Positions 14,631 through 27,530 of a stretch of 64,000 bases of DNA are shown here, one piece after another. The DNA is taken from assembly GCA_033964015.1 (NCBI GenBank), contig CM066923.1, positions 10,779,879 to 10,843,878 on the forward strand. The letters are read 5' to 3'. Position numbers and translations under genes: made by a program. How positions within the stretch are numbered: position 1 is the stretch's first letter; every line of letters begins with the position of its first letter. The stretch is from Scolanthus callimorphus (Eukaryota; Cnidaria; Anthozoa; Actiniaria; Edwardsiidae). The notes beneath the pieces were generated by a model. It was not told the origin of the DNA. It searched no databases and was given only the letters and a program-made list of their open reading frames with translations.

Positions 14631-17600
14631 CTGAGTCAATAGCTATTGACTCGCCATGAGGGCGAGAGGAATAATTGTTTTAGTCAAATCACACTAGTAG
14701 GTCAATTTGTATTGCAAAAAAAGTGTCTTGTTCTGGTCATTTGCCATTTTCTGGCTTTCAAATCCGACACTTTTCGCTACTAGTAGGCTATAACTTATAG
14801 CCTACTAGTAGCTCAACCAATCAGAACGCAGCATTGATAATAGACCACTAGTGTGATTTGACTAAATTGTCCATAGAAATAGGGTTGAGGAGATAGCCTC
14901 TTCCCTATCCCTTCCATAACTCGAAAGCGAAGTATGTCAGACTTGCTTTTAGTCGTGACGTGAGCAATGGCGCGTTTTGATTTAGTTCGCAATTTCATTG
15001 GCTGAAAGACAAAGGCTTTGTTCTCGTACAATAGAAACACTGACTAAACTCAAGTCTGGTTTACTTTCGGCGGTAAGTTGAAATCCACACATTTAACCAT
15101 AATGTGTGTTTCCAAAAAAATATCCATACCTACCCCCCCCCCCCCCCCCCCCACGGAAGGGTGTTGAGAAATGACCCCCCCCCCCCCACCCCTCTGGAAT
15201 TTTCGAAGAAAAATACAGTATTTGTATGGAAAATATCAGGTAAATTGACCCCCCCCCCCCCCCACCCCTCTGGAATTTCCAATCCCTTCCGTAGGGGGTA
15301 TGGATATTTTTTGGAAACACAGAATCTGTTTTCCATTTATACCATTACCGCTAGCCTAAATTTCAGCGTCCGTCGCTCTCGATCATACCTCACTTTGCAA
15401 ATAGAACGCCTGAATTCACCACAAGATTCACAACGTAATGGATGGCCGCATTTTTAAACCGCACCTATTATTGCTCCTCTGAGCGCAGCAGCCTTAGTCT
15501 CTCTTCATCTCTTGACCTTACAAAACAGCTTCGCAAAGCGCCGCTAATGTCCCTCAAAAACACAATATACACAACAGGACTAAGGGTACAGCCTAGGCAG
15601 AAAAGAACGTCGAGAGCAAAGTAGAAATTATTAAGGTTTGTGCATGGGAAAATATTGATCTTTGAACTGATGGTCAAACCTTGGAGGATATACACGACAA
15701 AGCGTGGGATTAGAAAAAGGACGATGAGAATAATGACTGCTAGGATTAATTTAGTAGCAGAATGCGTTCGGGCTTGTCTGCTAAGGGAGTTGATAGAGGA
15801 TAGAGTCGAGCCACGGGTGGATTTATGAAGTGCTAGTAAAACTTTGATATTAAGGCATAAAAATATTACGAAAATTGTCACGATGCAAAGCGTTAGGAAA
15901 ATCAGATAAAGAAGTAATGTTGTAGGATGCTTGGTAAAACCACAGATGTTAGTGTCGTCTTGTATGCTTACTGTGCACGGGAAATACAGGCTTATTAACC
16001 CGGGGGTCAACCATGATAGCCCAATAGCCAGGAACAATCCATGTCTTGTGATTGGCGTGTAGATAGATGTAGGTCTTGCCATCGCTCTGTAACGCTCGTA
16101 AGAAATACACGCTAAAGTCATAAGTGATACCAGTGGCGCCGCTGCGAAAACCCAAGAGTAAAGCTTGCATGTAGCATTCCCCGTCGCTCCGTCCAGTTTC
16201 CATTCCGGATTCCTCGTTGTAAGATCACCGAGGATTTTCGCTGCTCGAGGAAAGACGATGAACATATCAGAGCAAGCCAAGTTGGCGAACAAGATATAGA
16301 TCCCCTTTCTGAGATTTATATTACGGTACACAAGATAGACCACTAGGGAATTAAAACACAGGCAGAGCAAAGCAACTATCGAAATAATGGTGATTTTTGC
16401 GTAGCGCTCTGCATCGGTGTTGATGAAGTCGTGCTTGGGTGTACAATTTTTATGTTCGGTTATAACGCTACCAAATGACGCTAAAGACATGCTTTACACT
16501 TTGTTCTGCTGCTACTTTAAATGCTCAGTTACTGCTTTAACTCTTGAAGCGTATCTCAAAGTATGTGATCGTATGTCGTCATGAATCGCTAGTGTTTCTT
16601 TGCGATTTGTCTTTTGTAATCTTGTGTAACGTTGCCATGCACAGTTCACCTCTGGCACGACGATGCACGAACGTTTTTCTGCTGCTTTAGCCTGTTAGCC
16701 ACTTTGCAAAGCAGTAGCCGGATGACAGCTTTTTTTTTTCTTTTTCTTTTTGTCGCTAAGCGCAGTTATCTGAACTAGCTATTGTAGCTGTTGTTGCGAC
16801 ACACGGAATGTTACAAACGAAAGCATCAGTCGAAAGTGAAAGTGCAAGGCATGACGTCACGAGGGTACCGATTGGTACTTGAAATTTGATTTGCAGCTCC
16901 CCGGACACCATGTCAGTCACGAGCAGTTATTTACAGCATGCTATCCTTTTTGACTTATCAGATTTCTGTACTTAGTCCGTCGGCGTCGTGTGCTTTATTC
17001 ACGAAAGAGAAAAGCCAAATTAGAAGTTCTACTTTGATTTGCAGCGATTTGTAAGTGTGCCGTGACATTTTAGCGCCAGAGTTTTCACATGACGGCATCA
17101 AAATGCTAACCTCTGTGCAACTTCTACTGATGGACTTTCAATATGTCGATGATAACTCTGCCGACGGAATCTTCACGCAAGATCGATTTATGTCACGCAA
17201 CGGCATTCACGTATTTTGATCGTGCCGTATTTTGACTAAATTTGCTCAAATATTTTACAATGTTTACAATCCAGCATGTTCATATGCTTCTATTCCTATT
17301 TGTGATATAGCTACGATATAACGCATGCTCTGATTGGTCCAAATCTATGCTCACCGATAAAATAATGGTTCTCCCCCGGACTTCCACTAAAAATAGACAG
17401 GGTGCTCGTTGGGAAAATTGATTTTAACCCTAAGAGGATAGCAAATGGGTGTGGCAAAAACATTTTGTATCCCTAAAAGATGAATTTTATACTAAAACAA
17501 TTTTGCTACAATTTCAAACCAAAATTGTTCTAAACATGATACCCCCTAAGAGATAGCATTTGAGGTTTTAAAATCCTGATACCCCTTAGATACCCCTTAG

Positions 17601-20600
17601 TGATAGCGCATGAGTGTATTTTCACCCTGGGATAGGACGAGCACCCCCTTCTATGTTTATGGGGAGTCCCTCAGATAATATCTACTGCAGTGGTATCTGC
17701 ATGAATTGCAACTGAGGTTTAAGATAGAAAGATAGCTTTATTAAAAGTTCCTTGGCAGCCGGAAAGTTGAATACCGGAAAATTTACAAGAATACATAAAC
17801 TATACAAATACTGTATACAATAATGATAATAAAAAGTTTAAAAACTAGTTAATTACAATAAAATTTCAAAATATTTACATCTTAGCTGCATTGTGGATGA
17901 TAAAACTGGTTTGAAACCGTGCCGTTTTGCACAGGGGCAAGTTAAAAGTGCGGTTGCGCCTCAAACGGCTGCACTTGTTACGCGTCGGTAAGAGATTGTG
18001 CAACTTATGGCTACTATATTGATGTATTTCATTAAAGAGTCGCTCACTTAGTAGTTGCCTTCTATCATTGAGAGACACGAGACCAGTCGCCCCTAGGGCA
18101 TCGCTATAGCTCAGATCAGGGAACATGGCTCGTTAAAGTTATTGAGTTCTGAGTACTTATTAAACATGTTTTTAGGGGTTAAAATCACGATGGTCTGGTC
18201 TCTTTTAGGGGTGATCGTGTGATCTTCAATACATTTTAGGGAGATTGGTATCTTTTAGGGCCGAAACTGTGTCCAATTTTTTTTTATGATGGTGCTTCCA
18301 AAAACCGTGTAAGAAAGAGAGATTATTAGATTCGAGAAGACGATAACTTAGAAACAAACACGGAAATTTCTTGATGGGTATCTTTCACTTGTTACCTGTG
18401 TCCTTCGCGCCTACTTGGTACATAAGACCTCATCTTTTAGGGTAATAATTTTTTGAGTCACGCCATGGCCCGCCATGTTTGGTATCTTTTAGGGGTGAAA
18501 CTGAAAATTTCCGACGATCATCCCCGACAAAAAAATATTGGAGTCCCCCCCCCCCCCCCCCCCCCCGGGGATTTGACCTTTCCCCAGATAGATAAATTAG
18601 CTGCCTGAAACTCTTCAAAACAGAAATTTGATAAAGTACCGCATAAGGTCCCATTTCTGTTGGCGAGACTCAGGTATGTGTAAGAGGCAAATGTTGGTAG
18701 AATTCATGTCATTCTCAATTGATATTTTCGATATCTTTTTTATATTTTTCAGGAGAAATCAAAATTACCACAGCATTCTGAAAGGGCTTAACCTCGGCCA
18801 GAAAAACGTGTTTGACCTGACAAACCAGTTTCATCACGTGTTCTGGTTTGGAGACCTGAACTACCGAATCGACATGGAAGTTGACGTTAGTATCAGCTAT
18901 ACAATATATGTCTGTCCTCGTCTGTCTGTTTGTCTTTGTCAAGAATATGTCTTTTTCAGCATGCTAAGTTGCATTTATTTTGCTTTCTTTAGAAAGTTTT
19001 AAAACACATCAGGGACAGAACCTTATACAAACTACGTGACGCTGATCAGTTAAAATCACAGATCGTCAAAGGCAACGTGTTCGTCGATTTCAGTGAGTAG
19101 CAGCTAGCACTTAAAAGATCCGTGTCTCATCCTGCCCACTGTTTTTGTTCACATGATTCATGTTGCATTAGAAACTCTGACTTAAAGACTCTGACTTGTG
19201 TCCGATGGGTGTGACAATGTTATGATTGGTTTGTTGTGTTTGTCTAATGCGGTAAGAAACTTCTAAAATGACACCATTATTTTGTTGTTCTATGACTTCG
19301 CATCACATAAATCAGGTTTAGACCAAAGGATGGATCGAAATTCCACGAGATTTTAACGGATTGAGTTCACTATTTTTACCGTTACCTCATTAGCATAACG
19401 TTTTATGGGCTACGAAACAATTCCTCGCGCCCATCGGTCACCGGGTCGTTATTGAAATGCAGCTCTGCTACTATGAGTTTTCTTGCGCTTGTACAGTATT
19501 ATATACTCTAACCTGAACACTTTTGTCTTTTTGTCGAGTCTCTGACATCGAAAATGGCTGTAAAGCAGTGCGTTATTGACAGGGTGAGACTCATAAAAAG
19601 CATACATCCTTTTCAAATGTCTGTCATCTGTATGCACTCAACCTCAACTGCAAGTGAGTAAGAAAACTAACATTACACACATCGGCATCAGTCAGGCCAA
19701 GACGGAACGCTAGCACAGTCTATTACCCGTGCAGTTCGGCAACTATGTACAGCTGTTTCGTCCTTACTCGAGCAACTGCCATGCGACCTTGGTGGGAAAG
19801 AGCATGAAAACCAAGATTTTTTTAGTATCCGTTTTCATTTCAAGTCGCTTTTTGTGTTCTCCAGGGCCGTAGCTAGCGGAGGGTCAGAGGGGACAGTCCC
19901 CCCCCCCCCCCCCCCCTAGCGAATCAAACTTTTTAGTGTCAACATGTGGGGAAAACCTGTTTGCCCCCCAGCAAAAACAAAGGATTTTTTTTTTTTTTAA
20001 TAACTTTTGCCCGAGGGCCGGGAAATCCTCACAGAGCGAGGCTCCAATGACGAGGCTCCCTTGTCAGTGTAAGTGGGTTAGCATGTAAGTCCTACACTGA
20101 GGATGGGCAACTTCCGACGTCCCCGTGGTTCTTTAACGTCCCTCTGGTTCAGGTTAGTGTAGTGCATGTGAGAGACGGGACCTACGGTTTAACGTCCTTA
20201 TCCGAGAAGACGCGAAGGTCTAGCCATTTGCAGATATTAGAGCAAAGGCAGGCTTGCCAAGGCTTGCCCCCAGACAAAAATTTCTAGCTACGGCCTTGTT
20301 CTCACTTTGTCTTTCTCATTAGTCTTTGGTGGCAGGCATTCGGTAATTTGCTCCGAGTTGTTACGCATTGGCACTAATAGTGTGAACGGGGTTTAATGAC
20401 CCTGGAATACATGTTTCTGATGACAAATGATTGCGTACAAGCGGTCGCGTAACTGGGGAAGCTCGGTCTAGTGTACACCTATTTCAGAAAAGATTGCGCC
20501 GTCACAACTGTCTCCTGTAGCCCGTGGTGCGTCACGGGAGCAAATAGGTATACCAAAACAGGCTCATGGATGCTGATTTTTAGGATAAATAGCCATAATT

Positions 20601-23600
20601 ATCGCCCTGTTTATGTCAAATGACTGTACAATACATCGCGCGCAAGTAATTTTGCACTGGATAACACGAGAATTTCGTTCTTCTTTGTTTCTCCCATGAC
20701 GTACCGCGGGATACAACGACAGTTGTGACGGTGCAACCTTTTCTGAAATAGGTGTATACGTATACAGACCCACATGAGAATTCTTATGTATTTGTGTCTT
20801 CAGAGGAAGATATGCTGACGTTTCTACCGACCTACCGCCACAGGCGAGGGTACTCAGACTACGTGTGGGAGAAAGCAAAGAGATCAGGGGTACGGATGAC
20901 TTATTCTCGGTTGTAGCTACCCGTCTACACCAGTTCGTCCGAATCAAAAATATTTTCCATTTCATTCTCGCAAGAGTAGAACAAACAGAATCAAAGTCAA
21001 CAATGTTGTTAAACATTTGGCAGCTTGTTTCAGGATAAACAAGCTCTGGAATGATTATTGTACTAAAACATTTAGCATAAGCGTAACGTGCCGGGAAACC
21101 TGGAATAAACTCTCTTCGATGGCTCTCTTAAATATGCAAAGTTGTTGACATATGTCAACAAAGTGAAAAGAAAGTATGAAATAACATGCATACCAACGCA
21201 TAACTTACGTCATGCTCCGAAAACAAAGGAAAATTTATTTCTGTCTCCGTGTAAAGCATCAATTTTGACAGTGAAACTTCATTATTTTGAGGGGAAAACG
21301 TTTAAAGTTTTTGCTAAAATATTCAAGTCCGCATAATTCTGTTTGAACAATAATCATTAACAAAGCTAATATTCCAGTAGTTTAAAGTTTTTTTTCCGGC
21401 CAGGAATAGATAAAGCAACTAGTAAACGTTTTAACTTTTCCACTCACGAGCGGCGCCAAAGTGTCAATTTGAATGTTTTTGTCGTGCGTGAAGACGAGTA
21501 GATGCAACCGATGGTATTTTACGTATTAATTAATGTTACAAAACAGGGGGTAATGTGGCTTTTCTGTTTTTACAGATCTTAGTCAACGTGCCGTCGTGGT
21601 GTGACCGGGTTCTCTGGCACTCCTTTCCCGAGATGAAGATCGTCAGCACCTCATACGGTATCGCTCACCAGCCATATGCATTTATACCACAACACGCGCG
21701 TTTGTCGAATTCTGATTGGCTCTCGGCCAATAATGACCACAAGTTCGATACGTATCTTCGTTCTGACTCCAACTCTACCAACTAACTCTCAATTATCTAG
21801 GTACTATAGTGTACCATATATGAAGGATCTACCCAATGCTGTAGCGCTGAGCCAACCGTGCTTCTGTGAGGGCTGCGCGCGCATTCAACCGCTGGTTTCA
21901 TCCTCTTTATGTGCGTGCGCATATTACTAATAGAAGTGTCAAATGGCACACCTCACAGAAGCACGGTTGGCTCAGCGCTACAGCATTGGGTAGATCCTTC
22001 ATATATGGTACACTATTCGCCTTTGTCACACGGCAGCCATCTTGGATTTTCTAATACAGCGATGCTGGCATGAAAGCGAGGCTAAGCGTGTAAGCTCACC
22101 CACGCATAGTCATTTCTGTAAGAAAAAATCCAAAATGGCTGCCGTGTGACAAAAGCGAATAGTGCCTTCCGTATAAATTTCTCCCATGTCTTATAGAAGA
22201 TATACAAAAGGACACTATAGTATACCTTTATGAAGGATCTAGTCAGCTTTGTCCTTCCATCGCTGTCGTCCGGGTTCGACCCCCGGCTGGGGCAGAGGAC
22301 ATTTTATTTCTGTCCTGGTCGTGGTCGAAATTGGTTCATATTGAGTTGAACTTTGTTCTACTGTGTTCCATGTCTGACGTGGTCCCGTCTCGCCTACTAC
22401 CCTATACTAAAATTCAGGGGGGACGTTAAAGAACCACTTGGGGCGTGTATAAACCCTCGGGCAGTGAGCTTGAATGTTGATGAAAGTTTGGTCAAAGTAG
22501 TCACATAACGGTGACTATGACCCCGTTCATACGAGACCTGCACAAAACCGGACCAGTACAATTCTGGTACGGTACCGTCGCACGTTCACACGAGACCTGC
22601 GGTACCGGACCGAATTTGGCACGGCTAGGTCCTGCACGTTCCCATGTGAACACTGTTGCGAAACGTGCCAGAATACCGGTACCGTATGAACAGGCGGTAC
22701 CGTACCAGAATTGTACCGGTCCGGTTTTGTACCGGTCTCGTTCGTGTGAACGGGGTATATAACATTGAACGTATTGGGAGTGCGCGCGAGAGTAAAGGCC
22801 ATGTCACACGCGGCAATTTTTCTTGCAACTCAACGCAACGATGACGAATTAAAAAACGTTGCAAGTTGCCGCGGAATGTCACGGTATGTCAGACGCGCAA
22901 TATTCACTGCAATTCGCAACGCAACAAAATTGCGTTGCGAATTGCAAGAAAAATTGCCATCGTGTGACATGGCCTTAAATCTGATCGTCAATATTCACGT
23001 CGCATCATTATTCTATTTCCAGGTTGTACTAATAATATTCGAACTAGTGATCACTGGCCTGTATTCAGTACGTTTGATGTCGGGATAACAACACAGTATG
23101 CTGCTTCGCCAGGTATTACGTTAGTACACTTTCATGGCCGCTGCTTTCATGATATTTTTTTCTTTCTATGTGTGAACTTCACCCGCAACCGATGTTCACC
23201 CGATGTTATTTGTTAACCTTATCCTTACTGTAAAATAATAAAACATTTGTTGCATTTGTTTGTTGTTGTTTGGGCCCAGCCCAATGAGCACGTCCTCAGT
23301 TTCTATGTTCCACTTCTTTATTATTATTGTTTTCAGACAAATCTGGACATGGAACCTCAAAGGAAGACTGTGTCATCAACTTTAATTCGATCAAAGCATT
23401 GGTAAGATGACAAACTCAGTAGTGACTACAGAAATTCTTTAGTTCTTTTGTCGTGCAAAAGTGTCCTTAGAAAGAGTAAGGACACGGAAAGGCATAGACA
23501 GCGACTTCAAACCACTTTCTTGTACCCTGTGTCCGCGACATATAGTTTTGTAGCCATAAAACTCTATGCTATTGAGGTAACGGTGAAAATAGTGAAAACT

Positions 23601-26600
23601 CTATCCGTTTAAATCTCGTGGAATTTTGGTCCATTCTTTGGTCAAGGTGCACTTAACAATAGACGAAATCGGCTAACGGTGTCAACATCTTGTTGCCACC
23701 CAATTCAGATCATGAGATGATTCCTTTGTGTGAATACTTTTGTTAGTTCTGTTAGTTCTGCATACACTCGTGCACTCGGCTGAGTAAAGGTCCGTTTACA
23801 CTTGCAATTTTTGTCGCCTGTCAGACAAATCACTAATGTAAACTAGGCGCAACTCGGCGCGATCTGCCGCAATTTTTGTCGCGTGATGTCGCGGAGATTT
23901 CAAACATGCTCGAAACTCTTTGCAACTTCATGCGATTTGAAGAAAAGAGAGCACAGAAATCGCACCGGATTTGCATCTCGTTTACACTAGAGAATTGCAA
24001 CTCTGCGCGAGAAAAATCGCCACGACAAATGCAGCAAAAATCGCAAGTGTAAACCGGCCTTAAGTAAAATTGGACAACCACCCAAACGAATCATAATATC
24101 ATCTGAATTAGGTGGCAACAAGATGTAAACATCGTTAGCCGATTTGGTATATGATGAGTATTTCGCTTTACCAAGTTATGGAATAGACAATCATCGCGTA
24201 TTTCTTTGTCTCCTTTCCATTCCCAGATCAAAACCAATAGCAAACCACAGTTCGTGATCGAGTTTCACTCCAGCTGTTTAGAAAGTAAGTATTCTTGTTG
24301 AATGCTCATGATTAAGTATTCTCGTCGAATTACTAATTAAGTATTCTTTTGGAATACTCATGCCAAGTCGAAAGACTACAACTACAATTCTACTGTAGAC
24401 ACCGTTCTTTAGATACTCGAAAGACTGAGCAGCTCCTAAATACCATATGAGAAACATTCGGGCAGCCAGACCTTCATGACCACTCAATTGTTGGCATACG
24501 TTTCACTCTGAATTTTAATAAAATCCCTCGTCAAGAGCCCATCAGCAGATGCCTTTATCTACTTCACTTGGTTTAGCCATATGTACAAGAGTAGAAGAAA
24601 CTATTTTCAGATTTTCGCTGGAAATTCAAAATCTACAATTAAATAATTATTATTTTATTTATACTCCGGTGCTTCTGACGTCCAGCAATAGGCGAGGGAG
24701 GCTCCTGTTGACGGACTCCTGACTTTGTTGTAGCACCAACCCTGAAAATCCAGGCTACTTTCATCTTACCTGGTATACCAGAGTACCTGACAAAGGGATG
24801 GCTTGGTAGACTTTCTATACGCCCATTTCAGTTGCCGTCGTTCTTTCCATGTTTGCATAAGCAGTACAGGGAGTCAATCAATGCAACGGTGCTATAAAAT
24901 AATGGCGCGTGACATGCATGCTCATATATTTGTGTTTCAGAGGTGGTGAAGAGTCAGCATAACTCGGTTCGAGACTGGGTTGTCAAGGCAAACGATGATG
25001 GAACTAACAAGAAAATTATGGTTCACCAGCTTGGGGAACTCAAGTATTACCTCTTGTAAGTTTGATGCAGAGGAAGGGGGTTTACCTCAAGAGTCCGTGC
25101 TGGACTCATATGATCATATCTCCTCTTGATTTTTGACCTTGTATACCGCATGTATGTAATGTTGTCGGTTTTAATTTGATTGACAGCTCTACCCAATCAT
25201 TCCAGACCGGAAGTATCTCGAGGATCAGCACTTGTTACTGGCAATCAAGTCTGTCGAGAGCGACGAATCATACGGTGAGCACTTTTCATTTATCCGTCGT
25301 CAAATATGGATACAAAATATATTACTCTCCTCCTTGGTCGTCTGGAACGGGATATAAATCTCGTCACAAAGAAAATCTCTTTGTACGCGTTTCTTCGTCT
25401 GACATCGAATGATAAATTCATTCAGTTATGTTGTCATGATATTACATGTAAAATACTTAAATGAAGTGACAGTGAGCTTTTTGTCAACTTGTACCAAGAA
25501 TTCATCTGGAAAAAAGCGATAATTTTCCACCAGCAGATCGCGTATCACCTTAGGGTGGGACCCTTAATTTCAGGTTGCCACTTAAGCTTTGGATTCTCTC
25601 TCCCCAGGCGAGTGTTGCATCTCTCTAAAGTCTATGATCGCCGATACGCCGCAGGATTTTGAAGCCAAACTTACTCATTGTGGAGAGGAAACTGGCAATA
25701 TATCGTGAGTAGCTCGGTGCTTGAAATGTACTTTTGTCTTTACATCTGGCTGGAGACTAAGTGATGCGAAACGGGTCGCCAAACCAATATTCTGGCAACT
25801 TTGTTGTGCCGAGATAGAAAGCTTAGAATCCTGTATGTCGACATTTGGCGACTAAATATGATGTCTTCACCGAACCATCTTTTAGTCGCCATTAAAGTGT
25901 GCTGGAAAAGTTTCCAGCATTAGTCGTCACTTTCCCATCTTCTAGTGGAGAACACACAGAATGTTTGGTTGACAACTGATGACTTTAGATATGTTATCGA
26001 ACTTACAGTCAGTTGAGTATTGTTGAAGCAAATCAATTCTGTTTTTGTTTAGAGGTCAAATGCGTGTCAAATTACGCGACACTTCCGTCAATAAAGACGC
26101 CAACAAAAGCAGAGGTAAATAGTTGTTCGTGTTTATACCGTGAATGTCACCGTTGATATGATCATCAGAAATTCGACCTCCTCTTGACGAATCAAAGTAG
26201 TATCAGAGCGGATCTCGTATGACTGTGAAAAGTGCCACGTCACTGAACGGTACGGTCGCGGCACGGAATCTGTCCTTTTGTGTTAATCGCTTCTTGTCGG
26301 ATAAGGATGTTAAACCGTAGTTCCCGTCTCTCACATACACTTAACCGGAACAAGAGGGACGTTAAAGAACCACGAGGACCGTCGGAAGTTGCCCAACCTC
26401 TGTGTCACAGAAGTCCCTATACCAACGCACCCGATGTCTCCCCGATTAGTAGTGCACTCGTGCACCGCTAGAAGATTGCGACGTTAATAAAGCTCATTAT
26501 TATTATTATAAACCTCGTCTTCTTCGCCTCGCATCGGACAACTAATTATTGCATTGTCGCGGTACGTAAGTACATGCCGCGATCGCGGAAAATCGCGGAA

Positions 26601-27463
26601 AATCAAGGGCGGCCAATCAAATTACAAAGTCGCGGCAGAACAGTACGGTCCTTAGAACGAGAGCCAATGAAATTGCTAAAAATAGTCGCGGCGCGGCACA
26701 ACTTTCTCGCGGCAATTTTCACAGTCATACGAAATCTGCTCCATAATCGACTCATGAAAGTTAACACCATGTCGAGTAACTAATAACACATGGCACCTTT
26801 GTTCCCAACTTCGTTCAGTTTGCTGGCTACAGGAACATTTATGTTGAACGATTCAAATTAAATTATATCCGAAAAAGTTTTAAATTATCAAACGGAGAAG
26901 ACTCCGTAATGTTAAAGTTCGGAGCTCTGTGTTGCACGCGCGCGCGCCAAAAGGGCGGGAAAATCACAAACGTTTCCCTGACATTCTCTTACCCAGAGCT
27001 CCCCGGCTCGTCTTCTCGCGGGGGAGGCTCTGGTGACAGCCACTGACGCATGCGCGAGATTTAATACAGAGCCGTTGAGAGAAAGATCTTTCTGCGCATG
27101 CACCAACGTTCAAAACCAGCCAATCAGCAAAGGTCCTCAAATGGATGTCCCCAGAGCCTCCCCTGCGAGGAGACGAGCCGGGGAGCTCTGGGTAAGAGAA
27201 TGTTTCCCTGAGAGATGCTAAGTATTTTGATTTAGTCAAATCACAGTAGTGGTCTATTGTCAATGCTGCATTCGGATTGGTTGAGCTACTAGTAGGCTAT
27301 AAGTTATAGCCTACTAGTAGCGAAAAGTGTCGGATTTGAAAGCCAGAAAATGGCAAATGACCAGAACAAAAACATTTTTTGGCAATACAAATTGACCTAC
27401 TAGTGTGATTTGACTAAAACAATTATTCCTCTCGCCCTCATGGCCTCTGAGTCAATAGCCCAT

Positions 27464-27494
<31 letters not shown>

Positions 27495-27495
27495 G

Positions 27496-27530
<35 letters not shown>

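Noticed and set aside
20564..21016. 150-residue minus-strand open frame
   Set aside because: It runs antisense through SHIP exon 20804-20889 and a foldback element. No family pattern was seen.
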